A DNA stretch of 64,000 nt from CAWGOF01 sp963824225 (lineage in GTDB: Bacteria > Acidobacteriota > Polarisedimenticolia > Polarisedimenticolales > Polarisedimenticolaceae), in contig CAWGOF010000003.1 in NCBI GenBank assembly GCA_963824225.1, positions 2,728,001 to 2,792,000 of the forward strand. Direction: 5' to 3'. The number at the start of each line of letters is the position of its first letter. The first letter of the stretch is position 1. The notes beneath the pieces were generated by a model. That model worked only from the letters and a program-made list of their open reading frames with translations, had not been told where the DNA came from and did not search any database. This document shows positions 35,111 through 44,922 of the stretch, piece by piece. A program made the position numbers and the translations under genes.

Positions 35111-35389
35111 CTACTTTCCGCGCGACAAGGATCCGCCGCCGCGACCTCTGCCTCGTCCGTGATCTTCCGACCCAGGATCGAGGAGGTCGTCGTCGCAGTC
35201 GGTCTCCCCCGTGCCGTAGTCGTACACGCCGAGCGAGCCCGACGCTTGAGCCCGCACCGGCCGCGCAGCAAGCGTCAGGAGCAATGGGGCGGCGACGAGC
35301 CCGCGAATGATGAGCTTGCGACGGCTCTCGTCGGGCGTCACCGGAGATTCCGGCTTCGGGTCGCCCGGGGGCGACGTATCGGACGGCAT
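35111..35389 (-). CDS. Small Tat-signal secreted protein, function unknown
   Basis: 92 residues. A leader with SRRKLIIRG resembles the twin-arginine motif and is followed by a hydrophobic stretch ending ARPVRAQA, so export by Tat is plausible. The mature part is short and low-complexity, Gly/Asp/Arg-rich (DYGTGETDCDDDLLD, HGRGRGRGGG). ATG 35389 is preceded by GGAGGA. No relatives are recognised. Confidence 0.6.
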   Translation of the reverse strand: MPSDTSPPGDPKPESPVTPDESRRKLIIRGLVAAPLLLTLAARPVRAQASGSLGVYDYGTGETDCDDDLLDPGSEDHGRGRGRGGGSLSRGK

Positions 35390-35517
35390 GTGCGACTCCT
35401 CCGAGTTACCGTTCCCCCCACGGTTCGCAAAGTACGCACCGGTACCGGGCGGTGCCATGGGGAGATCGGGCGACCGGTGGTAGGCTCGATTTCACCGCCC
35501 AAGAAGGAGGTCCCACG

Positions 35518-36198
35518 ATGACGAGAAGGCGACGGATCGCCGTTTGGTTCGCCCTCTTGGTCCTCGCGGCGACGGCGACGTACGCCGCGCCGCCCGGCCA
35601 GACCACGTTCACCGAGAACTTCGAGAACGGGAACAACACCGGCGGCTGGACGTTCGGCAATCCCGCGCTCGAGATCCTCGAGCCCACGGGCGGGAACCCG
35701 GGCGCCTACCTCCACTTCCCGTTCCTCGACACCTTCGCGCCGCGGGCCCGCACGGCGCACCCGGGGTCGCCGTTCACCGGCAACTACCGTGCACAGGGCG
35801 TTCTCGAGGTCGGTATCGACCTGGTCCTGTTCCACGTCGACTTCACCTCGCGGGACCGGCCGCTCGCGGTGCTCCTCCACAGCGACGCGGGGACGCGAAC
35901 CGACCTCACCGACGACTGCACGGTGTCGTTCCTCGGCAACAAGAACGCGCCGATGCCCAACGGGGCATGGAGGTCGTACCGCTTCCGGGTCCCGGCCCAG
36001 AGCGCGGGTCTACCGGCGGACTGGAAGGTGCTCGAGTGCGCCGGGCGCGGTGCCGCCGACGCCTGGAACCTGGTGATCCAGGACGTCGACGAGCTGAGCT
36101 TTCACGTCGGCGACCCGGAGTTCTTCTTCATCTTCCAGGTGTGGGACATCGGGATGGACAACCCGACGATCACCTTCGGCACGGCCGAGGCCCAGTGA
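35518..36198 (+). CDS. Secreted jelly-roll-like protein
   Basis: 226 residues. Signal peptide MTRRRRIAVWFALLVLAATA, then a mature beta-rich domain starting TTFTENFENGNNTGGWTFGN, a motif common at the N-terminus of laminin-G/carbohydrate-binding-like extracellular domains. AAGGAGG precedes ATG 35518. It is likely a surface or secreted adhesin; precise family unknown. Confidence 0.65.
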   Translation: MTRRRRIAVWFALLVLAATATYAAPPGQTTFTENFENGNNTGGWTFGNPALEILEPTGGNPGAYLHFPFLDTFAPRARTAHPGSPFTGNYRAQGVLEVGIDLVLFHVDFTSRDRPLAVLLHSDAGTRTDLTDDCTVSFLGNKNAPMPNGAWRSYRFRVPAQSAGLPADWKVLECAGRGAADAWNLVIQDVDELSFHVGDPEFFFIFQVWDIGMDNPTITFGTAEAQ

Positions 36199-36243
36199 GG
36201 GTTCGGGTCCCCGCTGCGACGCGGGGACCCGAGTGAAGAGCGA

Positions 36244-36441
36244 TCAGTCGGGCACGCAGACGGGACAGCACTGGCCCGGAGGAATCTCCGTGTGCTCTCC
36301 CTCGATGCAGTCGGGGTACGGACAGAGCACGAACTTGCAGTTGGTCGGTCCGGCTTCGGTCTGGAGCGCGAACCCGGCGACGAATGCCGACCCGGCGATG
36401 ATCGCCAGGATGAGAACGAGCCTAGCCCTCTTGCTGTTCAT
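36244..36441 (-). CDS. Small secreted Cys-rich protein (65 aa)
   Basis: Signal-anchor-like N-terminus (RLVLILAIIAGSAFVAGFA) followed by about 35 residues with six Cys: CKFVLCPYPDC and GQCCPVC. The CxxxxC...CCPxC spacing resembles a von Willebrand type-C fold. ATG 36441 follows GGAGGAGGG closely. It lies convergent to the gene at 35,518. Confidence 0.7.
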   Translation of the reverse strand: MNSKRARLVLILAIIAGSAFVAGFALQTEAGPTNCKFVLCPYPDCIEGEHTEIPPGQCCPVCVPD

Positions 36442-36724
36442 CACCCTCCTCCTTCGTCCCTGGTCGCAACGGCGCCAGGGGTAGCCAGGAGTCTACAGCT
36501 CCGCGAGCCGTCGACGCGAGCGGGTGGTCGCCCCGCGCGAACGCGTTGCCCGTTCAGCGATGCGGTTACGGTAAACCGGGTGAAGGGCACCTCCAGGCCC
36601 CGAAAGGCGGAGCGCTGGGCTCTGCGACAGGAGGGTTCTCTTGAGCGCGAATCCCGGCGCCGATCGCCCGCTTGACGTAGGTCGCCCTCCGGCGTACATC
36701 CCGGGCAGTCCTCTTGGGGGGCGG

Positions 36725-39700
36725 ATGGCAGCAGGGTCGTTCCGCTGCGTCGTCGTCGTGCTGGCGCTCGCCGGTGTGGTGGCTCCCGCTCACGCGCTGT
36801 CGTTCGAAGAGCGCGTCGCCGCCCAGCGTGCGATCGAGCGCGTGCGTCACGCGCACCGGATCGGCGCCCAGGAGCCGTTCGAGCGCGCGGTGTCCCAGGC
36901 GGCGCTCGAGGCCAGGGTCCGCACGTACCTCGGTCAATCGATCACGCTCGAGGAGCGCTTCGGCGCACCTATCACGGCCGACGCGCTCGCCGCGGAGCTC
37001 GCGCGTATACGGCGCGACACGCGTATGCCCGAGCGCCTCGAGGAGCTCTTCGCCGCGCTCGGCCACGACCCGGCGCGGATCCAGGAGTGCCTCGTCCGGC
37101 CGATCCTCGCCGAGCGCGAGATGCGAAAACGGCTCGGGGTGCGGTGGGAGCCCGATCTCGGCCTCGAGGAGCGAACCGTCGCGGATGTCGCGCGAACCAA
37201 CGTTCCGCTCGACTCTCCGGTCGGGGCGCGCGCCGAGGCCGCGACGTGCGACATTGACACCTGGGACAACGGCATCCTCGACAACTTGCCTGACGCGCGC
37301 TGGGGCCACGTCGCCGTCTGGTCCGGCGACCTGATGATCGTGTGGGGCGGCGACGCCAAAGGTGGCGGGCGCTACGACGCGATCCTCGACTCCTGGGCTC
37401 CCGTGTCCGAGGTCGGCGCGCCCACGGGACGACGGGACGCCGCTGCCGTGTGGACCGGGAACGCGATGGTCGTGTGGGGCGGCAACGACAGCACGAACGC
37501 GGTGCAGACCGGAGGCCGATACGACCCCTACTCGGACACTTGGAAACCGACTGCGGTCTTCGGTGCTCCCGCTGCACGGCGGGCCGCATCCGCGGTGTGG
37601 ACCGGTGATCGAGTCCTGATCTGGGGCGGCGTCTCGAACTCCGGTTTTTTCTTCGACGACGGCGCGCTCTATGACCCGACGACCGATGAGTGGACCCCGA
37701 TCACCACGACCGGCGCGCCCGCGGGCCGTGCGGGCCACGCGACGGTGTGGACCGGCGGCCAGATGATCGTGTGGGGCGGCTGCGGCGGATTCGGCGCGGT
37801 GATCTGCTTCAACGATGGTGCCCTCTACGATCCCTACGCCGACACGTGGTCGCCGATGTCGAGCGCCGGCGCGCCGACCACCCGCGCCGGTATGGCGTAC
37901 GTGTGGTCCGGAAGCAGTCTCATCGTGTGGGGCGGATCGACCGAAACGGGGCCGACCGACATGGGCGGCATCTACGATCCGGTCGCCGATGCGTGGCAAG
38001 CGACGACGCTCGTCGGGGCACCGTCAGCACGTTCTGACCCGTCCAGCGTGTGGACCGGCTCGCGCCTGATCGTGTGGGGCGGGAGCGACGGCGAGACCAA
38101 CCTCGCGACCGGCGGCGCCTATGACCCGACGAGCAACCAGTGGAACGCGATCCCGACGTCCAACGCACCGTCCCCGCGCCGGCTCCACTCCGCCGTGTGG
38201 AGCGGAAGCCGCATGATCGTGTGGGGTGGAGCGACGAGCGGGACGCTCACTCTTCCTCTCGCCACGGGCGGACGCTACGATCCGGCGACCAACTCGTGGT
38301 CGCCGACCGAGACCTACGGCCACCCTCAATCGCGGTTCGGCTCCACGGTCGCGTGGACCGGAAGCGAGATGATCCTGTGGGGCGGCCGTGACTCGACGGG
38401 CCCGCTCGATAGCGGACTCCGCTACGACCCGGTCCTCGACGCGTGGAGCGCGATCGCGACCCACGCCGCGCCCGTGGCGCGCTCCAACCACTCCGCCGTG
38501 TGGACGGGCGGGGTGATGGTCGTGTGGGGCGGATACACGGACATCCAGGGAGAGACGATCGTCGTGGAGCGGACGGGCGGGCGCTACAACCCGGTGAGCG
38601 ATACATGGCAGTCGACGCGCACGCAGGGCGCGCCCGTGGCCCGCTACAACCACTCCGCCGTGTGGAGCGGAAGCCGCATGCTCGCCTACGGCGGCTTCGA
38701 TACAAACTTCGAAGATCTCGGCTCGGGCGGCCGCTACGATCCGGTCGGCGACACGTGGAGCTCGATGTCGGCTACGGGCGCGCCCGCGCTACGGAGGGAG
38801 CCGGCGATCGTATGGACGGGGAGCAAGATGCTCGTGTGGGGCGGGTACGACCCGCTCGCCGACCAATACGTGAACACCGGCGGAAGGTACGATCCCGCCA
38901 CCGACATCTGGACGCCGATGACGACGGCGGGCGCGCCGTCGGTCCGCCACGCCGCGTCCGCGGTGTGGACCGGCAGCCGCGCGATCTTCTGGGGCGGCGA
39001 ATTCTTCAGTGGGACCAATTTGATGCTCAACACAGGTGGCTGCTACGATCCGGTCGGCGATGCGTGGACACAGACGTCGACGGTCGGCGCGCCGGCCGGC
39101 CGAGCGTTCCACAGCGCGGTATGGGCCGACACGCGCATGATTGTCTGGGGCGGCTACGACAACACGGGCCCATTCGATACCGGCGGCCGCTACGATCCGG
39201 TGGCCAACTCGTGGACGCCGACGTCGCTGCATCGTGCACCGTCGGCGCGAAGCTCCGCGGGATCGGTGTGGACCGGAACGTACATGATCGTGTGGGGCGA
39301 GACGAACTCGGGCGGACGTTACCCGCCCGACGGCGTCGACCTCGACGTCGATGGCGTGACCGATGGCTGCGACAACTGCCTCGGCGTTCCCAACTCGAGC
39401 CAGAGCGACACCGACCTGGACTTGGTCGGCGACCTGTGTGACAACTGCATCAGCGTCGGCAACGCGAGCCAGTCAAACCGTGACGTTGACCCTGCGGGCG
39501 ACGCCTGCGACAACTGTCCGACTCTGACGAACGCGGGACAGGAGAACGCGGACACGGACCGCCACGGCGACGCCTGCGACAACTGCACCACGGTCGCGAA
39601 CCATTTTCAGGCCGACGGCGACGGGGACGGCATCGGCAACCTGTGCGATCGCTGTCCGGCGATCGCGAACCCGACGCAGGCCGACGCGGATGGCGACGGC

Positions 39701-40063
39701 GCGGGCGACCCCTGCGACTGCGCGCCGAGCGACCCCAACGTGCGTCGCCCGCCGGCGATCGAGAGCGTGCGAGTCGCGAAGGCGCCGGGCCAGATCGCGC
39801 GCCTCTCCTGGACGTCGACGCCCTTCGCCGCGAGCTACGCGATCACGCGCGGCACGCTCGCCGCGCTCGCCTCGGGCGACTACGGCGCGTGCCTCGCTCC
39901 GAGCGTGGCGTTGCCGAGCTTCGACGATGCGGCGCTCCCCGGCCCCGGGACGGGCTTCGTGTATCTAGTGCAGGGCAAGAGCACCGCGTGCGGCTTGGGG
40001 TCGGCAGGAACGAAGAGCGACGAGACGGAGCGAGCCAACACGAACCCGAACGCCTGTCCTTGA
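36725..40063 (+). CDS. Large secreted kelch-repeat/thrombospondin-3 protein
   Basis: About 1,112 residues. Signal peptide at residues 1-25 (MAAGSFRCVVVVLALAGVV). After a helical segment, 13 to 14 kelch-type repeats (residues ~190-870) each carry a WTG.MIVWGG..-GGRYDP..D.W consensus. Next come thrombospondin type-3 calcium repeats (~872-1002; DTDLDLVGDLCDNC, DADGDGAGDPCDC), and a fibronectin-like C-terminal domain ending NPNACP. TTG at 36641, preceded by GGAGGG, would add 28 residues before the signal and is an alternative start. Extracellular adhesin or enzyme scaffold; the substrate is not inferable. Confidence 0.82.
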   Translation: MAAGSFRCVVVVLALAGVVAPAHALSFEERVAAQRAIERVRHAHRIGAQEPFERAVSQAALEARVRTYLGQSITLEERFGAPITADALAAELARIRRDTRMPERLEELFAALGHDPARIQECLVRPILAEREMRKRLGVRWEPDLGLEERTVADVARTNVPLDSPVGARAEAATCDIDTWDNGILDNLPDARWGHVAVWSGDLMIVWGGDAKGGGRYDAILDSWAPVSEVGAPTGRRDAAAVWTGNAMVVWGGNDSTNAVQTGGRYDPYSDTWKPTAVFGAPAARRAASAVWTGDRVLIWGGVSNSGFFFDDGALYDPTTDEWTPITTTGAPAGRAGHATVWTGGQMIVWGGCGGFGAVICFNDGALYDPYADTWSPMSSAGAPTTRAGMAYVWSGSSLIVWGGSTETGPTDMGGIYDPVADAWQATTLVGAPSARSDPSSVWTGSRLIVWGGSDGETNLATGGAYDPTSNQWNAIPTSNAPSPRRLHSAVWSGSRMIVWGGATSGTLTLPLATGGRYDPATNSWSPTETYGHPQSRFGSTVAWTGSEMILWGGRDSTGPLDSGLRYDPVLDAWSAIATHAAPVARSNHSAVWTGGVMVVWGGYTDIQGETIVVERTGGRYNPVSDTWQSTRTQGAPVARYNHSAVWSGSRMLAYGGFDTNFEDLGSGGRYDPVGDTWSSMSATGAPALRREPAIVWTGSKMLVWGGYDPLADQYVNTGGRYDPATDIWTPMTTAGAPSVRHAASAVWTGSRAIFWGGEFFSGTNLMLNTGGCYDPVGDAWTQTSTVGAPAGRAFHSAVWADTRMIVWGGYDNTGPFDTGGRYDPVANSWTPTSLHRAPSARSSAGSVWTGTYMIVWGETNSGGRYPPDGVDLDVDGVTDGCDNCLGVPNSSQSDTDLDLVGDLCDNCISVGNASQSNRDVDPAGDACDNCPTLTNAGQENADTDRHGDACDNCTTVANHFQADGDGDGIGNLCDRCPAIANPTQADADGDGAGDPCDCAPSDPNVRRPPAIESVRVAKAPGQIARLSWTSTPFAASYAITRGTLAALASGDYGACLAPSVALPSFDDAALPGPGTGFVYLVQGKSTACGLGSAGTKSDETERANTNPNACP

Positions 40064-40231
40064 ATGACGCCGGGGGCTCGGCCTCGGCGACGACCACCGT
40101 GCTCGTACCGAAACCTTCAGTGATCGGAGGCCCTACCTGAGAGAGCCTACGCCGTAACCGGGGTCCGTATCGTACCGCGGACTTTCATCGTGGACTGGTT
40201 CGTCGAGATGCGTGCAGCATGGCGACGAACG

Positions 40232-42802
40232 TCAGGGGCAAGAGTTCTCCCCTGCAGCGATCTCGCTGTCGCGGCTACCAACCTGCGACGGGGAGTTCGT
40301 GTCGTAGGTGCCGAGGCCGCAGGACGCATTGACCGCTCGCACGAGGTAAAAGACACCCTCGCCCGGCGCGGGAACTGCTGCAGCGGACCACTGGGTGGTA
40401 CCGGCGTTGTTCACCTGGCAGCCGGTCAGCGAGGAGGTGAAGTTGCCTCCCGTCACCCGTAGTATCGGGAGACTCCCGCGAACGATGTCATAAGCCTGCG
40501 CTCCCGAAACAGCGCCCCAGGACAACGTCGTGCGCGAGGAGAAGGTCAGTCCAGGTACCGGGGCGAGCTCTGGCGCCGTGCATGCGTTTGCTATGTGCGG
40601 AGAGGCCGGAGACATGAAATGCCAGCTCGAATGCCCATCGGGGAAACGGCCTTGCGAGACGTCGGGGAACTGCGGGCCGTAGTCGAAGTAGTCCGCTCCC
40701 GTGACACCGTCCGCGCGCGTCAGGAGGACGACCTCGGAGCCGGTCGAGGAGAAGCTGAAGCCGAGCTGCGCCTCGGTCACAACGATGCGGGCTCCCGCGG
40801 GAAGGATCGTCCCTGCGGGCAAGCTGTACTTCGCAGGGGAACTGACCGTGTCCGAGAGCTTCCAGCCGCTGATGTCCACGCCGCTCGTGCCGCGGTTGAA
40901 GAGCTCGACCCAATCGTCGATGCCCCCGGCTTGGCTCGTCGTGAACAGCTCGTTGATGCAGATCGCCGAGTGGACCCTCGACAGCGAGTTCATGGCGCCT
41001 GGGGTAGGGAACGCCAGGTACTCGGGTGCGTCGGCGTTGTCGGGAATGTAGCCGAAGGCGAGGTCGGCTCCCTGCGGCCCGTAGGTGAAGCCGTGGACGA
41101 ACATGTCGCCCTGGGGTGACGGTCGGAACAACCGGACGCTGTCACCCGAGTCGCTGAGACCGAACCCGCGACCGGCAGTGGTGCTGTCGAACTGGTTCGC
41201 GTTGACGCTGCCTGCCTCGGGAAAGGTAGTCATGAAGGCCTCTCGGAAGCCGGGAACCACCAGGTAGTTGCCGGGATCGAGCGTTCCCTCGAGGAAGCAC
41301 TTGTCGTGGAGATTGTCGTCATCCAGGACGTACCAGCCCGTCAGGTCTTGTGCGGCAGGGCCGGCGTTGAACAGTTCGATGAACTCGACGTCTGGTCCTC
41401 CCGAGGTGTTGGCCAGGAGCTCGTTGATGATCACGCGGTTGGAGAGAGGGGTCGCACACACCGCGTTGGCGCCGCAATCGGTGTCGCTGCAGTCGAGCGC
41501 GCCGTCGCAGTCGTCGTCGAAGCTATTGCTGCAGATGCCTTCGATCGCCGGCGGTTGCCCACAGTCGGCCGGGCAGGCACAGCGGTTCTCGCCGGGGCCG
41601 CAGGTCCCGTTGGGGCACGTACCGAGTTGTGTCAGCACGGACGATGTGCGCGCTTGCAGCCACGATCGGATGGCCTGGAACTCGTCGGCCGCCGGCCCCA
41701 TGTCCTGATACGGATCGGCGTTCCAGTGTGGCGAGACGACCGGCTCCAGGCCGTTGACGAGTGCCAGCGTCTGGCCGAGCGAGAGCGGACTGGAAACGAG
41801 CGAGCCGTAGGCCGAGTAGTACTGAGGCTGGAACGTGGTGTCGAGCAGGATCCCCTCGCGCAGATGGCCCCCTCCCAGGCCGAGGATCGGGCGCGCCGTC
41901 TCGCCGGGCCGCATCGTCGTGTCATAGTCCCAGGGCAGATAGAGCCGCCGCTGCTGGCCGGAAGGGAAGATCGTCCAGTCGTAGTACCAGTAGTTCGTCA
42001 TCTTCTGCACCATGGCGTCGCTGTTGGCCACGAAGTTCTCGACCGCCGCCACGGAGAGCAGATGCGGCATGTTGACGCGTGTGAGCGCCTGGCTCCTCCA
42101 GTCGGAAGGTTGGGAGACCTCGGCCGGGGTATGCGGATGGTCGAACGGGTACCAGTTGAAGGCAAAGGGACTCGACTCGTTCTCCCGCGTCCGCTGGTCC
42201 TCGACCTTGAACAGGAAGCCTCCGTCATCGATGCTGCGGTCCCGGAAGAACTCCTTGTCGATCTGCTCGACGTTGATGTACAGCCCCTTCGACGCCCCGT
42301 TGACGTAGACGTTGACCCACGCCGCCTTCGGCGCGATGACCTGGGCTTTCTGGAACAGCAGCCACGACAGGCCTTCGCTGAGCAGGGCGTCGTCTTGGCC
42401 GTTCTCGAGGCTGAGCTTGGCCTTTCCGTGGAACAGCTGCTCCGGAACGAATTCGTTGATGTCGATCTTGAGCGGGATCTTCTGCGGATCGCTCTCGGGA
42501 GGCTCGGGGAGGCCGTTCTTGCGACGGATGCCCACTTGGATCGCGCTCCCGCTCCCGCACCGGAGCGTCGCCGGATAGTAGACGTGGGGCCGCGGCCCGC
42601 AGTACCCGCCCGGACAGGAGTTGCGCACGGTGTCCCAGACGAGAGGGTCGATCGTGATGTGCAGGGTGAGGACCTGGTTCGGGTTGTACAGGTCGGCGCA
42701 GTTCTGAGCCAGCGCGGGAGAGGCCGCCCACGGAATCAGGAGAAACAAAACTGCGCCAGCGTTCGCGAGGGACGTTCGAGAAACCACAGCGACACCCGCC
42801 AT
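40232..42802 (-). CDS. Secreted CotH-kinase plus lamin-tail domain protein
   Basis: 856 residues with an N-terminal signal peptide (to about residue 33, ending ALA-Q). Residues ~45-370 are a CotH-like kinase domain (VYVNGASKGLYINVEQIDKEF, YLPWDYDTT); a Cys-rich, Asp-rich segment follows (CPNGTCGPGENRCACPADC), then two lamin-tail domains (LNRVIINELLANTS is shown as SNRVIINELLANTS; AICINELFTTSQAGG), and the fibronectin-like end domain closing ENSCP. CotH phosphorylates proteins in spores; secreted bacterial relatives are poorly studied. The end domain is shared with the kelch protein. Confidence 0.8.
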   Translation of the reverse strand: MAGVAVVSRTSLANAGAVLFLLIPWAASPALAQNCADLYNPNQVLTLHITIDPLVWDTVRNSCPGGYCGPRPHVYYPATLRCGSGSAIQVGIRRKNGLPEPPESDPQKIPLKIDINEFVPEQLFHGKAKLSLENGQDDALLSEGLSWLLFQKAQVIAPKAAWVNVYVNGASKGLYINVEQIDKEFFRDRSIDDGGFLFKVEDQRTRENESSPFAFNWYPFDHPHTPAEVSQPSDWRSQALTRVNMPHLLSVAAVENFVANSDAMVQKMTNYWYYDWTIFPSGQQRRLYLPWDYDTTMRPGETARPILGLGGGHLREGILLDTTFQPQYYSAYGSLVSSPLSLGQTLALVNGLEPVVSPHWNADPYQDMGPAADEFQAIRSWLQARTSSVLTQLGTCPNGTCGPGENRCACPADCGQPPAIEGICSNSFDDDCDGALDCSDTDCGANAVCATPLSNRVIINELLANTSGGPDVEFIELFNAGPAAQDLTGWYVLDDDNLHDKCFLEGTLDPGNYLVVPGFREAFMTTFPEAGSVNANQFDSTTAGRGFGLSDSGDSVRLFRPSPQGDMFVHGFTYGPQGADLAFGYIPDNADAPEYLAFPTPGAMNSLSRVHSAICINELFTTSQAGGIDDWVELFNRGTSGVDISGWKLSDTVSSPAKYSLPAGTILPAGARIVVTEAQLGFSFSSTGSEVVLLTRADGVTGADYFDYGPQFPDVSQGRFPDGHSSWHFMSPASPHIANACTAPELAPVPGLTFSSRTTLSWGAVSGAQAYDIVRGSLPILRVTGGNFTSSLTGCQVNNAGTTQWSAAAVPAPGEGVFYLVRAVNASCGLGTYDTNSPSQVGSRDSEIAAGENSCP

Positions 42803-42910
42803 CGCTCATATCACCAGCCAACTCGGCTGTCAACGAAACGAGCCGTCTCCGGCCGGCCGCACCCCTGGCGGTCGTCAAGTCATCCAGCAACGCTTCGGGG
42901 CGGTTGGCAG

Positions 42911-43210
42911 AGCGATGCTGCTCACCGGCACCTGCTCGCGCTCGAGGCGCCGTTCGAGCTCGTTGGCTACTCCGATCCACGAGCGCTCGTCGCCGGCAGG
43001 CCCAGCTCGACCGGCCCTGCGTGGGACCTCGTGCTCATGGACATCGAGATGCCCGGCGCGGATGGCATCGCCGCGACGGCCGCGCTCAAGAGCATCAGCG
43101 TCGACACCGTCCGCAGCCACATCCGTAAGGTGTACCGCAAGCTACAGGTCCACAGCGCTCCCGAGGCCGTCGCGCGCGCGATCCGCGAGCGCATGCCTCA
43201 CCGCAGATAA
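42911..43210 (+). pseudogene. LuxR-type response regulator with internal deletion
   Basis: The frame reads as a receiver segment (HRHLLALEAPFEL, LVLMDIEMPGADGIAATAALKS) fused directly to a LuxR recognition-helix end (VDTVRSHIRKVYRKLQVHS). About 80 residues of a normal regulator, including the start of the DNA-binding domain, are missing, and the N-terminus lacks the acidic pocket. No start or ribosome site is seen. Probable remnant. Confidence 0.6.
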
Positions 43211-43467
43211 CGACGCCGTGCGAGCAGGCAGCCGAGCAGCATTCCGGCGGCCGCGGCTATCCCGAGGGCCTTGACCGGCTTCTCTCGCACGTACTCCTCC
43301 ACGTGCGCTCTCGCGACCCCGATCCTCTGCCGACCGACCTCCACGTACTCCTGCGCCACTTCCTTGGTCAGGTTTCCAACCCTGCGCAAGTCCTGGTTGA
43401 GGGCCGTGAACTGCTCGCGCAGCCGATCCGGGGCGGAGCCCGATCCGCTTTCGAGAACCTGATTCAT
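43198..43467 (-). CDS. DUF883/ElaB-like small membrane protein
   Basis: 89 residues. An amphipathic helical first half (LREQFTALNQDLRRVGNLTKEVAQEY) leads to a C-terminal membrane helix with KPVKALGIAAAAGMLLGCLLARR, the DUF883 signature (EKPxxALGxAxxxGxLxGxLL). In E. coli such proteins (YqjD/ElaB) bind ribosomes and respond to stationary phase. GGGAGG precedes ATG 43467. The stop overlaps the response-regulator remnant by 13 bases. Confidence 0.78.
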   Translation of the reverse strand: MNQVLESGSGSAPDRLREQFTALNQDLRRVGNLTKEVAQEYVEVGRQRIGVARAHVEEYVREKPVKALGIAAAAGMLLGCLLARRRYLR

Positions 43468-43689
43468 GAGAACCTCCCTTAGATGTCGCCACTCCCTCCA
43501 AACCCAGAGCAATGGGTGTGCCGTAACACGTTGACAACACGGAGATCCCACAATGTCGAAGGAATGGCCGAATGCGACTCGTCGCGGAGTGGCAGAGGCC
43601 ACAGCGCGTGGCAGTTTCTACACACCTGCGGCCGTCCCGGCCGGAGCAACAAAATCGTACGCGGTCCGAAAGGGCGTTACGGACACACC

Positions 43690-44330
43690 CCCGACGGGTG
43701 ACGAGTCGCGGACCGGCCGAAGCATTCCCGGCCGGGCCCTCGTTGGGTCCGTTCCTCCCGACAACTACGTACCAGTACAGCCGGCCCGGCACCGCAAGCG
43801 GGTCCTCGGTGAGCACTGGGCCCGTGCTCGTGGCCGTCATGAGCGCGCGCTCGCAGGAGTCGAGGCTCTGGTCGAGGAGCTTCCCGTAGTCTCCAAGGAT
43901 GCCACGCAGCACGCGGTACTGAGCTGCTCCCGCAGCCGGGAGCCAGGTCAGCTCGTTCTTCGTCGTCCACGTCACGGGGTTGACCTCGGCGATCGCGCTC
44001 GGCGCGACGGCGCGGCAAGCCGAAAACTCCGAGGAGTGGCCCGAGGCGGCCACGGCAATGGCGGTGACCGAGCCGGACGAGGCCGGGATCGTCGTCGTGA
44101 AGCTCCCGTTGCAGGAGCCGTCCGTGGTCACCGTAGCCGTGCCCACGTAGGTCGCGCCCTCGCCGTGACCGGAGGCGTCGCAGGACGGACTCGCGTAGAG
44201 GTCGACGTCGAACGTCGTCGAGGGTGAGCTGTTCAAGGTCCCTGTCACGGCCGTACCCGGGCCCGACTACGTCGCCGTCGTGAGCACGGGGTAGTTCTGC
44301 AGCCCGTTCGGCCCCGTGTCGGGGCGATCC
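43690..44330 (-). pseudogene. Remnant of a secreted fibronectin-like protein
   Basis: Minus-strand frame encodes GLQNYPVLTTAT, then an in-frame TAG, then VTGTLNSSPSTTFDVDLYAS and a beta domain like that of CSLREA-type proteins (YVGTATVTTDGSCNGSFTTT), and a fibronectin-like module (NELTWLPAAGAAQYRVLRG...LYWYVVVGRNGPNEGPAGN). The final CP-stop is out of frame by a small indel near 43,680. The 5' end is truncated at about 44,320 where it meets the next fragment. Not functional as it stands. Confidence 0.65.
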
Positions 44331-44861
44331 ATGGAGGACGCGCTGGCCGAGCTCCCCGCTCGGCAGCCGGACCTGCTGCTCGTCGATCTCGGCCTGCCTG
44401 GCATGAGCGGCATCGAGTGCATCCGCGAGATCCGCGCCCGATGGCCGCGGATCGTCTCGGTCGTCCTGACCGTCTACCTCGACGACGACCGGATCATCCG
44501 CGCCCTGTGTGCCGGAGCCCGCGGCTACCTGTTGAAGAAGACCCCGGCCGCCGAGATCCTCTCGCGCCTGGAGGAGGCGGCCACGGGCGGCGCGCCGATG
44601 TCGCCGGAGATCGCGCGCCAGGTGGTGAGCCTCTTTTCCCGATTCGATCCGAGGCCGGGTGCCGATCACGGCCGTACGCCCCACGAGCTGCGCGTGCTCA
44701 AGCTGCTCGTCGATGGCCACAACTACCGGACCGCCGCCGCGGTGCTGGGCGTGACCCGCTCGACCGTGGCGTTCCACGTCCGGAAGGTCTACGCGAAGCT
44801 CGAGGTCCACTCGAAGTCCGCGGCGGTGGCCAAGGCCGTGCGGGACGGGCTCGTGCGCTAG
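44316..44861 (+). pseudogene. 5'-truncated LuxR-family response regulator
   Basis: Encodes about 180 residues: the receiver from PARQPDLLLVDLGLPGMSGIE on, with the phospho-Asp, then GARGYLLKKTP and a LuxR helix-turn-helix (NYRTAAAVLGVTRSTVAFHVRKVYAKLEVHS). The first receiver strand and helix, with the two acidic residues, are missing, and the 5' edge abuts the preceding fragment. A partial protein might be made from GTG 44316, but it would not be a working receiver. Confidence 0.6.
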
Positions 44862-44922
44862 TGCGACGCCATGCGATCGCGTCTCGCGGTACTTTCTCGG
44901 TTCGGCGTACACTGATCCCGAC

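Noticed and set aside
41306..43210. Long plus-strand frame across the CotH gene
   Set aside because: Only its last part (42911-43210) makes sense, as a response regulator remnant. The rest mirrors the CotH reading frame.
43531..43560. TTGACA box upstream of the DUF883 region
   Set aside because: It lies on the plus strand with no good -10 at proper spacing and no gene to drive.
44316..44861. Intact response regulator
   Set aside because: It has a start codon and good helix-turn-helix, but the receiver lacks its first strand and acidic pocket, so it is treated as truncated.
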